A DNA stretch of 53,489 bases from Gammaproteobacteria bacterium (GTDB lineage Bacteria; Pseudomonadota; Gammaproteobacteria; SZUA-21), in contig QILK01000011.1 of assembly GCA_003233345.1 (NCBI GenBank), positions 1 to 53,489 of the forward strand, read 5' to 3'. Made by a program: the position numbers and the translations under genes. Numbering within the stretch: the first letter of the stretch is position 1; the number at the start of each line of letters is the position of its first letter. Positions 34,361 to 44,251 of the stretch are shown piece by piece. Below the pieces are notes generated by a model that searched no databases, was not told the origin of the DNA, and saw nothing but the letters and a program-made list of their open reading frames with translations.

Positions 34361-35023
34361 TTACCGCTTTCTCGCCAGCGTAACACCATCACTGATTGGA
34401 ATCATGCTGATCTCTACCCGAGAATCATGCAACAGCTTTTTGTTAAACGCCCGTATCGCTACCGTATCCGCATCGTTCGATTCAGCATCAATAACCCTAC
34501 CGGACCACAAAACATTATCGACCATAATCAGCCCACCTGGTTTTAATAATTCAACCGAATAATCAAAATACCTGGAATAGTTTTCCTTGTCCGCATCAAT
34601 AAAAATAAAATCAAATTTTTGACGATTTCCGTCGTCTAGTAATTGTTGAAGCGTATCGACCGCTGGTGCCAGACGTAAATCTATTTTCTGTTCAATTCCA
34701 GCTTGTTGCCAGTATTTGCGTGCAATACCGGTCCAGTCTTCACTGATATCACAAGCAATTAGTTTTCCAGAGTCCGCCAGCGCCGAGGCAATAATCACCG
34801 AGCTATAACCGGTATAAACACCGATTTCTATCGCATTTTTAGCATTGATCAGCTTTAGCAAAAGGTGCATCATCTGACCCTGCTCCGGTGATATCTGCAT
34901 TATCGACATTTCCTGCGCCAGGGTTTCTTTACGCAAGGCTTGTAGCAAATCCGTTTCTGTTACTGAAACTGAAAGCAGATATTTATGCAGCTCAGGCGAT
35001 AAATCTAGTGTAGTATTCGACAT
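34361..35023 (-). CDS. SAM-dependent O-methyltransferase, caffeoyl-CoA type
   Basis: The 220-aa class I methyltransferase has AIEIGVYTGYSSVIIASALA as the SAM-binding loop, FDFIFIDADKENYSRYFDYS as the metal-site region, and LIMVDNVLWSGRV next to it. This is the family pattern of caffeoyl-CoA and catechol-type O-methyltransferases (Pfam Methyltransf_3). Bacterial members act on small phenolics or tRNA-unrelated substrates; the real substrate is unknown. It is divergent from the phosphodiesterase gene, with only 31 bases between the starts. Confidence 0.9.
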   Translation of the reverse strand: MSNTTLDLSPELHKYLLSVSVTETDLLQALRKETLAQEMSIMQISPEQGQMMHLLLKLINAKNAIEIGVYTGYSSVIIASALADSGKLIACDISEDWTGIARKYWQQAGIEQKIDLRLAPAVDTLQQLLDDGNRQKFDFIFIDADKENYSRYFDYSVELLKPGGLIMVDNVLWSGRVIDAESNDADTVAIRAFNKKLLHDSRVEISMIPISDGVTLARKR

Positions 35024-35054
35024 CTGCCTAATTCCCTAACTATAATAGTACGAT

Positions 35055-35813
35055 ATGATAGACTTTATTAAAGTTTTACAATTCACCGATACACATCTTT
35101 ATGGTAACACCAATAAATGCCTGAAAGATATAAATACTCATAACTCACTGTCTGCCTGTCTTACCCACAGCAACAGACATCACCCTGTCGACATTACCTT
35201 GATGACCGGGGACATTGCCCATGATGGTGAAACCAATGCCTACCAATTATATAACCAGCTAACAACCGATCTGAATTCAAAAATTCTGACAATACCCGGA
35301 AATCATGATGTACTTGAAACCATGAACGCAATCATTCATTCCGAGCAACGACAGGATTGTTACCAATGCCAGTCGTGGTGTTTTATTATGCTCAATTCAG
35401 TGGTACCAGGACAAGCTCATGGATCACTAGCAACAATAGAACTACAAAAACTCGAAGGTTTGCTGGAACAACATAGCCACTTAAATATAATGATATGCCT
35501 GCATCATCATCCCGTTGCTGTTAGTAGTGAATGGCTCGATCAACATATGCTCGATAACCCGGAACCTTTTTTTAATCTCCTGGGAAACTATAACAAGATC
35601 AGAGCAATAGTTTATGGACATATTCACCAAAATATCGAGTCACAAATAAATGGCATAAAATTATTTGGCACACCCTCGACCTGCGTACAATTCAAACCTG
35701 AAGTGTTAGAATTTTCTATCGATACAAAACGCCCGGCCTATCGCCTATTTAAGCTATATACCAACGGTGATATTAATTCGGAAGTCGTTTATGTTGACAT
35801 ACCAATAACATAG
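35055..35813 (+). CDS. CpdA-like 3',5'-cyclic-nucleotide phosphodiesterase
   Basis: The 252-aa calcineurin-like phosphoesterase resembles cyclic-AMP phosphodiesterase CpdA. The metal-binding motifs appear in order: QFTDTHLYG, LMTGDIAHDG, TIPGNHDVLE, CLHHHPVAV and VYGHIHQNIE. All are intact. CpdA lowers cAMP in enterobacteria and related groups. The protein is about the usual CpdA length. No crp or cya is nearby. Confidence 0.88.
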   Translation: MIDFIKVLQFTDTHLYGNTNKCLKDINTHNSLSACLTHSNRHHPVDITLMTGDIAHDGETNAYQLYNQLTTDLNSKILTIPGNHDVLETMNAIIHSEQRQDCYQCQSWCFIMLNSVVPGQAHGSLATIELQKLEGLLEQHSHLNIMICLHHHPVAVSSEWLDQHMLDNPEPFFNLLGNYNKIRAIVYGHIHQNIESQINGIKLFGTPSTCVQFKPEVLEFSIDTKRPAYRLFKLYTNGDINSEVVYVDIPIT

Positions 35814-35895
35814 AATATAGCGACACCAAGAGAAACTATTTAATTTTTCCTAGAATTTGCTTTGCTTCATTTCGGTTTACCTTGTGCAATCTTAA

Positions 35896-36060
35896 CTAGA
35901 CTTCTACCATCTCAAAATCATCTTTACTGGCACCGCAATCAGGACACACCCAATTTAAAGGTACATCATCCCATTTAGTACCCGGCTCAATACCATCATC
36001 TGGCCATCCCGCCTCTTCTGAATACCTTAAACCACAAATGACACATTCAAACGTTTTCAT
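35896..36060 (-). CDS. Rubredoxin
   Basis: The 54-aa protein has four iron-binding cysteines in two CxxC pairs, [15 protein letters not shown] and [15 protein letters not shown], with the usual P..W..P..W framework. It carries one electron at low potential, for alkane hydroxylase, oxygen reduction or other partners. I start at ATG 36060, which has GGAGAG upstream; the frame to 36114 adds a non-family leader. It is divergent from thiD. Placement of rubredoxin next to thiD/thiE/hemL recurs in gammaproteobacteria. Confidence 0.95.
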   Translation of the reverse strand: MKTFECVICGLRYSEEAGWPDDGIEPGTKWDDVPLNWVCPDCGASKDDFEMVEV

Positions 36061-36227
36061 GAACTCTCCAATGTTACCGCAAACTCGTGCCAATATTATC
36101 TCATGCTTATCCACATAATAAAAACATTCCTTTCTGGGAATTTATTATTAATCACAACAAGATTACATTAGACAGGATTATCTGCTTTAATATGACCTAT
36201 TGTGCTTGAAATTTTGGAAATAATTTT

Positions 36228-37043
36228 ATGTCGAATACAGATATTCCAGCCGTATTGGTATTATCCGGTCTTGATCCGTCAGGGGGTGCCGGAATACAGG
36301 CTGACATTGAGGCACTGGCAAGCCATGGGTGCCACACCTGCCCGGTAGTAACAACGTTAACCACTCAAGATACGACTGATATTAAAAGCATTTCTGCGGT
36401 ATCGGTAAATCAAATTGTTTCTCAAATTTATACCATTCTGGAAGACATCCCGATATCCGCGATTAAAATTGGTCTGCTTGCAAATATTCCTCTTATTTAT
36501 GAATTAAGAAAATTTATTGACAACGTGCCGGATATCCCCGTCATTCTTGATCCAATTCTGGCCTCTGGCGGGGGTACTTCCATTGCTGATAGCCAATATG
36601 TTGTTGCCTTAGTCAACGAGCTACTACCGGTTACCAATATTTTGACACCCAATCATCTTGAGGCATTAACGCTGGCAAATATATCCAATCAACCCGTCAA
36701 CGATATCTATACTTGCGGTCGTACACTAACCAGCTATGACTGTGACTACGTCCTGATTACCGGTGGACATATCGAATCGAATGAAGTAACCAATACCCTT
36801 TTCCAACATTCACATCCCGAAGAGTCTTTTTCCTGGCAACGACTACCGGGGCAATTTCATGGTTCGGGTTGTACCTTATCAGCGAGTATCGCTGGATTAC
36901 TTGCTCAAGGGCGTTCGCCTTTATCGGCGATACAAAAAGCCCAGGATTATACCTGGGGAAGTTTAAAACATGCGTACCAGATTGGAAAAGGACAACTGAT
37001 TCCGAATCGGTTCTTTTGGGCTGAAGAATCACCCCCCCAATAG
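36228..37043 (+). CDS. thiD: Hydroxymethylpyrimidine (phosphate) kinase
   Basis: The enzyme phosphorylates the pyrimidine half of thiamine, in salvage and synthesis. The 271-aa ribokinase-family protein has LSGLDPSGGAGIQADIEALA, CPVVTTLTTQDT, DPILASGGG, TPNHLEA and the ATP loop in HGSGCTLSASIAGLLAQG. It leads a tight rightward unit: thiE starts eight bases later, then hemL and the DedA fusion. No TPP riboswitch could be found in the 110-base region upstream. Confidence 0.95.
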   Translation: MSNTDIPAVLVLSGLDPSGGAGIQADIEALASHGCHTCPVVTTLTTQDTTDIKSISAVSVNQIVSQIYTILEDIPISAIKIGLLANIPLIYELRKFIDNVPDIPVILDPILASGGGTSIADSQYVVALVNELLPVTNILTPNHLEALTLANISNQPVNDIYTCGRTLTSYDCDYVLITGGHIESNEVTNTLFQHSHPEESFSWQRLPGQFHGSGCTLSASIAGLLAQGRSPLSAIQKAQDYTWGSLKHAYQIGKGQLIPNRFFWAEESPPQ

Positions 37044-37051
37044 GCGCTATC

Positions 37052-37669
37052 ATGAGACATCTCCTTCACGGTTTATATGCAATAACGGAACAAACACTGC
37101 TGGCCGGTTATATGATGCAAGCCGTTGAACAGGCGCTACAAGGAGGCGCAAACGTGGTTCAGTACCGGGATAAATCCATAGACCCTGTCAAGCGTGAACA
37201 ACAAGCCAAAGCGATTGTAAAATTATGCACGCAGTATAATAGGCTTTGTATTATCAATGATGATATCGAATTGGCTCTCAAGGTTAAGGCACATGGCTTA
37301 CATATCGGCGCTGATGATATCGATTTAACACACGCGAGAAATCGTCTGGGCAAGCAAACGATTATTGGTGTTTCCTGTTATAATTCACTCGCGCTCGCAA
37401 AAGCAGCTGAACAACACGCTGATTACGTAGCTTTTGGCTCAGTTTTTCCGACATTGGTAAAACCCGATGCCCCGGTTGCCAGTCCTTCACTATTACGGCA
37501 AGCCTGTCAGCAGTTGAGAGTTCCTGTCGTTGCCATCGGTGGAATCAAACACCACAACGCTAAAAAAATTATCGCTTGCGGTATTCAAATGGTTGCAGTC
37601 ATTCATGGCGTCTTTGACCAAAACGATATAAAATCTTCTGCTCAGACGTTTACTGATATGTTCCAATAA
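37052..37669 (+). CDS. thiE: Thiamine-phosphate synthase
   Basis: The enzyme joins HMP-pyrophosphate and thiazole phosphate. The 205-aa TIM barrel shows [61 protein letters not shown] and [12 protein letters not shown], all family hallmarks. It is the second gene of the thiD-thiE pair, with an eight-base gap. hemL starts 14 bases past its stop. Confidence 0.96.
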   Translation: MRHLLHGLYAITEQTLLAGYMMQAVEQALQGGANVVQYRDKSIDPVKREQQAKAIVKLCTQYNRLCIINDDIELALKVKAHGLHIGADDIDLTHARNRLGKQTIIGVSCYNSLALAKAAEQHADYVAFGSVFPTLVKPDAPVASPSLLRQACQQLRVPVVAIGGIKHHNAKKIIACGIQMVAVIHGVFDQNDIKSSAQTFTDMFQ

Positions 37670-37683
37670 CCTTGAGGTTACCC

Positions 37684-38964
37684 ATGACACGTTCCAACGA
37701 TTTATTCAAAGATGCACAAAAATATATTCCGGGTGGTGTAAACTCACCCGTGCGAGCATTTCATGGTGTTGGTGGTGACCCTGTTTTTTTTCAAAAGGCA
37801 CAAGGTGCCTATTTATACGATGTTGATGGAAATCAATATACCGATTATGTCGCTTCCTGGGGACCGATGATCTTGGGACATAATCATCCGACTATTATTG
37901 ATGCGGTAAAAAAAGCAATCGATAACGGCCTCGGATACGGCGCGCCGACTGAAATCGAAATAGAAATGGCCAAGCTGGTCTGCGAACTGGTGCCTTCGAT
38001 TGAACGGGTACGCATGGTTAATTCCGGCACTGAAGCAACAATGACCGCGTTGAGACTTGCGCGTGGCCATACCGGTCGCGATAAAATAATAAAATTTGAA
38101 GGTTGCTATCACGGTCATTCCGACTCGTTATTAATCAAGGCGGGCTCAGGGGCACTGACGTTAGGTATTCCGACCTCACCAGGCGTCCCGGCATCACTGG
38201 CAGAACATACCCTGACACTAAGCTATAACAGTATCGAACAAGTGGAACAGGTCTTTGCCCAAATTGGCGATCAGATTGCCGGCGTTATCGTCGAACCGGT
38301 TGCCGGAAATATGAATTGCATACCCCCTGTCAATGGATTCCTGCAAAGCTTAAGAAACTGCTGCGACCAACATGGCTCAGTACTGATTTTTGATGAAGTC
38401 ATGACTGGATTTCGCGTTGGTCCCGGTGGTGCCCAGGCACTTTATAATATACAAGCCGATCTGACGACACTGGGCAAAATAATTGGCGGCGGTATGCCCG
38501 TGGGTGCCTTTGGTGGTAAAAAAGAAATCATGGATAAAATCGCACCTGTTGGGCCCATTTATCAAGCGGGCACCCTGTCTGGTAACCCGGTCGCCATGAC
38601 GGCGGGGCTGGAAACCTTAAAGCTAACGCGACAAGCTGGTTTTTATGAAGACTTGAAGCAAAAAACCCAAAAACTGGTGCAGGGAGTCGTTGCCTGTGCC
38701 GACACCCATAACATTCCGATGCACTATCATCAAGTGGGCGCGATGTTTGGCCTGTTCTTTACCGACCAGAACAAGATAAGCAACCTGGTCGATACCAGTG
38801 CCTGCGATATAGAGACTTTTAAAAAATTCTATCATTCTATGCTTGACCAGGGACACTACCTGGCGCCATCGGCTTATGAAGCTGGGTTTGTATCGGCCGC
38901 TCATACAAAACAGGATATTGAAAATACAATCCAGGCAGCCGATAAAGCGTTGGCATCGTTATAA
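37684..38964 (+). CDS. hemL: Glutamate-1-semialdehyde aminomutase
   Basis: The PLP enzyme makes 5-aminolevulinate for haem and related pigments. The 426-aa protein starts [20 protein letters not shown], which is the family start, and has [30 protein letters not shown], the PLP lysine in [17 protein letters not shown], and [18 protein letters not shown] start at ATG 37684 with TTGAGG upstream instead of 37672, which has no support. It is the third gene of the thiD-thiE-hemL run; the DedA fusion starts three bases after its stop. Confidence 0.97.
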   Translation: MTRSNDLFKDAQKYIPGGVNSPVRAFHGVGGDPVFFQKAQGAYLYDVDGNQYTDYVASWGPMILGHNHPTIIDAVKKAIDNGLGYGAPTEIEIEMAKLVCELVPSIERVRMVNSGTEATMTALRLARGHTGRDKIIKFEGCYHGHSDSLLIKAGSGALTLGIPTSPGVPASLAEHTLTLSYNSIEQVEQVFAQIGDQIAGVIVEPVAGNMNCIPPVNGFLQSLRNCCDQHGSVLIFDEVMTGFRVGPGGAQALYNIQADLTTLGKIIGGGMPVGAFGGKKEIMDKIAPVGPIYQAGTLSGNPVAMTAGLETLKLTRQAGFYEDLKQKTQKLVQGVVACADTHNIPMHYHQVGAMFGLFFTDQNKISNLVDTSACDIETFKKFYHSMLDQGHYLAPSAYEAGFVSAAHTKQDIENTIQAADKALASL

Positions 38965-38967
38965 ACT

Positions 38968-41100
38968 ATGCAGCCCCCTACTGACTTATCTTCAGGTTTT
39001 GATCAAACTGTTACCTGGGTTATTGATCATCCTATTATTTCCGGGATAATAATTTTTTTAGTCGCATTACTGGAGTCACTGGTCATCATCGGTGTTTTGG
39101 TTCCGGGTGCATTGTTTATGGTTTTATTGGGTGTCTTAATCAGTAAAGGGGCCATATCTTTATCTGCTGCAATCGCCTGGGCCGCCTCAGGTGCCATCGT
39201 CGGAGATGCCATCAGTTTCTGGATAGGACGCCACTACAAAGACCGGCTACGAAAAATCTGGCCCTTTTCCCGATCACAAACCTTGTTAGCAAAAGGAGAA
39301 GCGTTTTTTAATCGCCATGGTGGCAAGAGTATATTTTTCGGTCGCTTTGTCGGCCCGATTCGCGCAATTATTCCTACCATTGCCGGTATACTGGGTATGT
39401 CAGCAAAAAAATTCGCCGTCGTTAATATACTTTCGGCACTTGCATGGGCACCTACTTATATACTGCCTGGCTTAATCGTTGGTGCGACGTCTGGCATTTC
39501 ATTCAGACTGGTCATTATTCTGCTCATTATTATCTCATTACTACTATTTACACATTGGCTGGTAAGAAATTTATTTTCCTTTTTTCAATCCCATACCGAG
39601 CAATTAATCAGCCAAATACTGGCTTGGAGCAGTCGCCACCGCTGGATTGGCCCCTACACCCGAGCGCTAGTAACACCCGATGCGCCAGCGTATAAGTCAC
39701 TGATCATTACCAGCAGTATATTTTTTATCGCATTGCTTGGCTTTATGCTTTTGCTAATCTTCGGAAACAGTTCACTCGGCGAATCAGGTATCAATCTGAC
39801 TTTGTATAATTTTTTACAAAGTTTACGATCACCTGTTGCTGATCAGGTGATGGTCTTTTTTACCATGATCGCCAGTTCATGGGTGTATATACCTTGCATG
39901 CTGGTTAGCATTGGATGGTTTGCCAGCAAAAAGCAATTTAGCGCTATCATTCATCTACTAATCGTCGCGTTACTGGTTGGCGTGTTTACCCAAGTGACCA
40001 AAGCGATTGTGGCATCCCCAAGACCCGGTTTTCTACTTAACCATATTGGCGATAACAGCGCCTCCTTTCCCAGCGGCCATGTCGCTGGTGGACTGGTTGT
40101 TTATGGATTTATTAGCATATTGATTGCCAATGGACTAAAACCACGCTTTCGTGCTTACCCCTATATTAGTATCGCCGTGTTACTAATAACCATCGCATTT
40201 ACCCGACTTTACCTGGGCGTACACTGGTTAACCGATGTCATCGGTGCACTAGCGCTGGGATTAATTTTATTGTCGCTTGCCGGTATATCCTTTCAACGTC
40301 ATTTGCAAAAAACCTATCGGGTAAAATCATTTATCATATTAATTTCAATGACGTTTATTGTTAGCATTTTTGCGCACAACCAATTGCATTTTTCAGAAAA
40401 ACTGCAACAGTATAAACCGCATTATCTGCTAGAAAAAATTCCATCAACACAATGGTGGCAAAACCGCTGGGCAACCTTACCCGCTTATCGCTATGACTTG
40501 CGAAACCGGCAAGATCAACCTTTGACTATCCAATATTCAGGTGATATACAATTTTTAAAAACACAATTACTAAAACAAGGCTGGCGCATACCCGCCGATT
40601 TTAAAATTCGAAATATGCTGCACTGGTTTCATTCTGACCCACTAATTAAACACTTACCGTTACTACCTAACGTACACCGAGGGCGACATGAAATCCTGCT
40701 TTTGAGCAAACCTTTTAAGCTAGAAAGCTGGCTGCGTAAGATGCGTTATATTATTAAAACGGACACGCTTGCGGAACGTCATCGACGATTGCTCGCGACC
40801 ATCACCGAGTTATTTGATAACCGACAACGGGTTATACGCCTTTGGCATGCCGATACATTATTATTACCCGAAAAAAAACCTTTATACATTGGCAACGTCT
40901 CAACGCAAAGGCTTAAGCGGCCAATGGATATGCTCGCTTATCCCTCGACCGGAGATGATTTTCATACGCCACTGCTTGAGCTATTAGACAATCTCGGTAA
41001 TTTTGATTATCAAGAAGTAAAACGCCAATCGCTATTAAAATCTGATAAACTCAACTGGAACAACAAGATAATTTTAATTCGGGAAAAGAGTAACCCTTAG
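38968..41100 (+). CDS. DedA / PAP2 phosphatase / LssY fusion membrane protein
   Basis: The 710-aa inner-membrane protein has three parts. A DedA (SNARE-associated Golgi) domain spans about 1-205, with FFGRFVGPIRAIIPTIAGIL. A PAP2 lipid-phosphatase domain (about 250-440) has its three motifs in KAIVASPRPG, ASFPSGHVAGG and FTRLYLGVHWLTDV. An LssY-type C-terminal domain (about 510-690) follows, with LKTQLLKQGWRIP and HEILLLSKPFKLESWLRK. DedA proteins flip undecaprenyl-phosphate or phospholipids; PAP2 members dephosphorylate undecaprenyl-PP or phosphatidate. One chain may therefore both dephosphorylate and recycle a lipid carrier. The third motif has Thr where Ser is usual. It continues the hemL transcription unit. 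Confidence 0.9.
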   Translation: MQPPTDLSSGFDQTVTWVIDHPIISGIIIFLVALLESLVIIGVLVPGALFMVLLGVLISKGAISLSAAIAWAASGAIVGDAISFWIGRHYKDRLRKIWPFSRSQTLLAKGEAFFNRHGGKSIFFGRFVGPIRAIIPTIAGILGMSAKKFAVVNILSALAWAPTYILPGLIVGATSGISFRLVIILLIIISLLLFTHWLVRNLFSFFQSHTEQLISQILAWSSRHRWIGPYTRALVTPDAPAYKSLIITSSIFFIALLGFMLLLIFGNSSLGESGINLTLYNFLQSLRSPVADQVMVFFTMIASSWVYIPCMLVSIGWFASKKQFSAIIHLLIVALLVGVFTQVTKAIVASPRPGFLLNHIGDNSASFPSGHVAGGLVVYGFISILIANGLKPRFRAYPYISIAVLLITIAFTRLYLGVHWLTDVIGALALGLILLSLAGISFQRHLQKTYRVKSFIILISMTFIVSIFAHNQLHFSEKLQQYKPHYLLEKIPSTQWWQNRWATLPAYRYDLRNRQDQPLTIQYSGDIQFLKTQLLKQGWRIPADFKIRNMLHWFHSDPLIKHLPLLPNVHRGRHEILLLSKPFKLESWLRKMRYIIKTDTLAERHRRLLATITELFDNRQRVIRLWHADTLLLPEKKPLYIGNVSTQRLKRPMDMLAYPSTGDDFHTPLLELLDNLGNFDYQEVKRQSLLKSDKLNWNNKIILIREKSNP

Positions 41101-41106
41101 CAAGAT

Positions 41107-41910
41107 ATGCATTTCCTATCCACTACCGTCATTCTAATTAAAAAACAAATTTGGGCCAGTTTGTTTGCCATTCTATTGTTAACGATGATGTTCATCACTT
41201 TTCGCTGGAACCCAGACCCCATTCAGATAATCTTCCACGGAAAAACGATTTATCTGTACCGCTATGACTTATTATTTCTGTTTGCTATCGGTATTCAGGG
41301 CTTATTGCTTCTGTTTAAACTTGAAACGGGAAAGGAAGCATTTGTCATTCTAATTTTTCATATTATTGGCACCATTATGGAGTTATTTAAAACCTCCTAT
41401 AATATTCAGTCATGGCAATATCCCGAAAACAGCTTTTTTAAAATTGGCAACGTACCCTTGTTTACCGGTTTTATGTATAGTGCGATTGGTAGCTATATCG
41501 CCCGCTCCTGGCGCACATTGGATTTTCGCTTTTCTAACTACCCTACTCTATGGATGACATGGATACTCGGATTGCTAATTTACATCAATTTCTTTTCTCA
41601 TCATTTTATATATGATTTTCGCTGGATATTGTTGACACTGTTTTTACTAATGTATTACCGAAGTTTTCTATATTTCACCATCGTATCAAAGCAATATTGC
41701 ATGCCATTGATACTCGCGCTGTTACTGGTCGCGATAGGAATCTGGATAGCCGAAAATATCTCGACTTATTTAAAAGTTTGGGAATACCCCTATCAACGAC
41801 AACAGTGGAAAATGGTTTCGCCACAAAAAGTAGTTGCATGGTTATTGTTAATGTCCATAAGCTTTATCTTAATTTCATTAATAAACAAACCAAAATCTGC
41901 AGCTACTTAG
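41107..41910 (+). CDS. DUF817-family membrane protein
   Basis: The 267-aa protein has eight or so membrane helices and the DUF817 signature, FHIIGTIMELFKTSYNIQSW then GNVPLFTGFMYSAIGSYIA and RSWRTLDFRF. The C-terminal WIAENISTYLKVWEYPYQRQ is also conserved. Function is unknown for the family. It starts six bases after the DedA fusion and is the last gene of the thiD-to-DUF817 run. Confidence 0.85.
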   Translation: MHFLSTTVILIKKQIWASLFAILLLTMMFITFRWNPDPIQIIFHGKTIYLYRYDLLFLFAIGIQGLLLLFKLETGKEAFVILIFHIIGTIMELFKTSYNIQSWQYPENSFFKIGNVPLFTGFMYSAIGSYIARSWRTLDFRFSNYPTLWMTWILGLLIYINFFSHHFIYDFRWILLTLFLLMYYRSFLYFTIVSKQYCMPLILALLLVAIGIWIAENISTYLKVWEYPYQRQQWKMVSPQKVVAWLLLMSISFILISLINKPKSAAT

Positions 41911-41940
41911 CCCCTATAGGCAAGCAATACTAAAATAGAC

Positions 41941-42987
41941 CTAGCGCCTTGCCAGTCTTCCGCATAGATACAAGCCATAGGCGTTTTTAGCTAGATCAAC
42001 TACGGCTGAACAAGCGACACGTGACGACTGTCCACGACCAAACAGTAGTAACATTACCACAATAGAAATATGTGGGATATGACCTATCATTTCTTCCGCA
42101 CCCATAAAAAATGGCGGTATCAGAAACAATATCGCTAACGCAGCCGCCGTTAATCTGACCGCCCACCCCGCCAGCAAAAACAGACCCAGGATTATTTCTA
42201 CAGCGCCCGCCGAAAATACAAACAACTCGTCGGTAAACCAAGGTACTCCAAGTGCCGCCATAAAATTCCAATGATGCTCCTGTAAAAACGCCAGTCCTAG
42301 TTCGGGCACCATAATTTTTTCACTAAAACCCAAAAATATTAAGTTTGCACCTATAAATATTCTTAAAAAACTGATTGCGTGCGCCTGACTTATCTCATTA
42401 TCAAAAACCGAGAACAAATCCTCGTGCGAATACCTTAATAACGGCCGGCCTCGTAACAAGAAAAATATCGCAGCCCCCAATATCCACAGATTTTCTAGAG
42501 TCACGACCCAACCAACAATTATCGCTGCCACCAGCCACAAACAAATTAATAACACAGATGCCTGTCTAACAGCTAATCCAAATATTAAACTTAAGCCAAT
42601 AAATCCCTCTAACATCAAGGCAAAATTCAGTGCACCGGTATTTTTAATATTCATTGAAAACAAACTGCCATCCAATGCACTAATTAATAATGATGCACCC
42701 AAACTAACACTCAAAATAGAAGTCGCATACTTCTCAATGCGTTTCGGCTCCCAGGGCGACGATATTTTTGGAAATAATCTATCAAGAATCAGGCTAAGCA
42801 AGATAAACACACCCGTAATCCCAACCCACGCTAAAGCATAGGACACCAAATTTTTATATAAATGAGCCTGTAACTGCGATTCGTCAACAAACCATTTTAG
42901 ATGGGCATGCGCAGATGAAACACTAACCAGTAATACGACTAATGCAAATATCCACGAAAGACATTTGTATTTTTTTATTACATTCAT
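41941..42987 (-). CDS. DoxX-like polytopic membrane protein
   Basis: The 348-aa protein has an N-terminal signal or anchor (IFALVVLLVSVSSAHAHLKW), a short periplasmic segment with HLKWFVDES, and about eight more membrane helices. The C-terminal half has the DoxX-like four-helix pattern, with FLRIFIGANLIFLGFSEKIM and AVEIILGLFLLAGWAVRLTA. DoxX proteins are linked to quinone or thiosulfate oxidation in some organisms, but most members are uncharacterised. AGAGGTGATAAA precedes the start. It is convergent with DUF817. Confidence 0.75.
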   Translation of the reverse strand: MNVIKKYKCLSWIFALVVLLVSVSSAHAHLKWFVDESQLQAHLYKNLVSYALAWVGITGVFILLSLILDRLFPKISSPWEPKRIEKYATSILSVSLGASLLISALDGSLFSMNIKNTGALNFALMLEGFIGLSLIFGLAVRQASVLLICLWLVAAIIVGWVVTLENLWILGAAIFFLLRGRPLLRYSHEDLFSVFDNEISQAHAISFLRIFIGANLIFLGFSEKIMVPELGLAFLQEHHWNFMAALGVPWFTDELFVFSAGAVEIILGLFLLAGWAVRLTAAALAILFLIPPFFMGAEEMIGHIPHISIVVMLLLFGRGQSSRVACSAVVDLAKNAYGLYLCGRLARR

Positions 42988-43622
42988 TTTATCACCTCTT
43001 TAAGTTTTATGGCATTCCATTGTGTACTTTGACTTCTTCCTTCATGGGCGAATTAATTGTAGATATTGTTAAACAGATAGACGGGGAAACAAATGTTTCT
43101 AGTTAGAATAATGACGCATAGGGCACTCAAGCCCATCTTCACTATTTCATTTCTAAAGTTAAATATAATTAGGTCAAATTAAATTTAACTAAATCTGCTT
43201 GCATCGCAACACGGCAATCTTAGTTCATCTGTCGTCGTGAATATATAACTCGTTCAAATTAAATCGTTAAGCGATCATTGTTACTAAACACTGTTAACAT
43301 CGATTTCATTTTTTATCTTAATCGTTAATCGAAGCTATACGTAACAGGCATGTATTGACAAGACTTTATTGCTAACGCTCAATAAACAATATAATTTATA
43401 GATGCTATTTCACTTTTGCAAATTAATCGCTACTCTCATTTATCTTCCTAAACAATATAATAGAAGAAAATATTCTGATGATTTTTTTAGTCATTAGTAT
43501 GCGAGTACCCTTAGAGCTGTATTTTGACATTTTAGAGTGCAATTACAATAGAAGAGACTCTTGCTAATAACAGCAAGTAGCCCGGACTGCGCGAAGTCCG
43601 GGCTACGCTCTATTTACTAAGA
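42988..43622. other. AT-rich intergenic region with a dyad and a REP
   Basis: 635 bases without a gene, upstream of the DoxX gene and downstream of ubiX. AGTTAAAT (43157-43164) and ATTTAACT (43183-43190) form a loose dyad. A compact REP palindrome closes the region at 43577. I find no RNA gene or coding remnant. Confidence 0.45.
43577..43606. repeat. Compact REP palindrome after ubiX
   Basis: GTAGCCCGGACT and AGTCCGGGCTAC are exact complements around GCGCGA. This is a shortened, perfectly symmetrical member of the REP family, with a GTAG tetranucleotide at both ends. It lies 16 bases past the ubiX stop and could also act as an mRNA 3' stabiliser. Confidence 0.85.
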
Positions 43623-44240
43623 TTAGGATTTTCCCCAGCGTGGGATTAGTTGATGTGTTATTGACAGTTGATCCAGTATGCGTGCTACTACAAAGTCGAT
43701 AATATCGTTAATCGTTTTTGGTTTTTGGTAGAACCCCGGGTTCGGCGGCAATATGACTGCGCCCGCATTTGACAGGCGCAACATATTTTCCAAATGGATG
43801 CTTGAAAACGGGCTTTCTCTCGGTACGAGTATGAGCAGCTTGCGTTCTTTAAGACTGACATCGGCTGCACGTTCGATCAAGTTGCTGCTCAGTCCGTTGG
43901 CTACTGCTGCCAATGTACCCATTGTGCAGGGGCAGACAACCATCGCGTCGGCGACACCTGAACCGGATGCGATTGCAGCCGTCCATTGGTCTTGTCCAAA
44001 AACCATCAATTGATTTTCTTTTGCGCGATATTGAAGTGACAGAAATTTTTTTATTTCCTGAACTTTTGCCGGTAGTTTTATATCTGTTTCCAGATTGATA
44101 ACCAGTTGGCCCGGTTTGGAAATCAGCAAGTTGATATTCACGCCTGATTCAATTAACAGTTGAATCAAGCGTAATCCGTAGTCTGCACCCGAGGCACCGG
44201 TCATGGCCACGGTTATTGTCCTATTACTAATGTTAGTCAT
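43623..44240 (-). CDS. ubiX: Flavin prenyltransferase
   Basis: The enzyme makes prenylated FMN, cofactor of UbiD-type decarboxylases in ubiquinone synthesis. The 205-aa protein has VAMTGASGADYGLRLIQLL, GQDQWTAAIASGSGVADAMV, CPCTMGTLAAVANGLSSNLI, RAADVSLKERKLLILVPRE and the late GAVILPPNPGFYQKP. All are conserved. It starts eleven bases after mpl; the mpl-ubiX order is conserved in gammaproteobacteria. Confidence 0.96.
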   Translation of the reverse strand: MTNISNRTITVAMTGASGADYGLRLIQLLIESGVNINLLISKPGQLVINLETDIKLPAKVQEIKKFLSLQYRAKENQLMVFGQDQWTAAIASGSGVADAMVVCPCTMGTLAAVANGLSSNLIERAADVSLKERKLLILVPRESPFSSIHLENMLRLSNAGAVILPPNPGFYQKPKTINDIIDFVVARILDQLSITHQLIPRWGKS

Positions 44241-44251
44241 TCCTATTCAAC

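Noticed and set aside
36115-36227. TPP riboswitch in front of thiD
   Set aside because: No CUGAGA-type core or the usual helices are visible in the short leader.
43157-43190. Loose AGTTAAAT/ATTTAACT dyad as a regulator site
   Set aside because: Arms are short and AT-only in very AT-rich DNA, so chance is likely.
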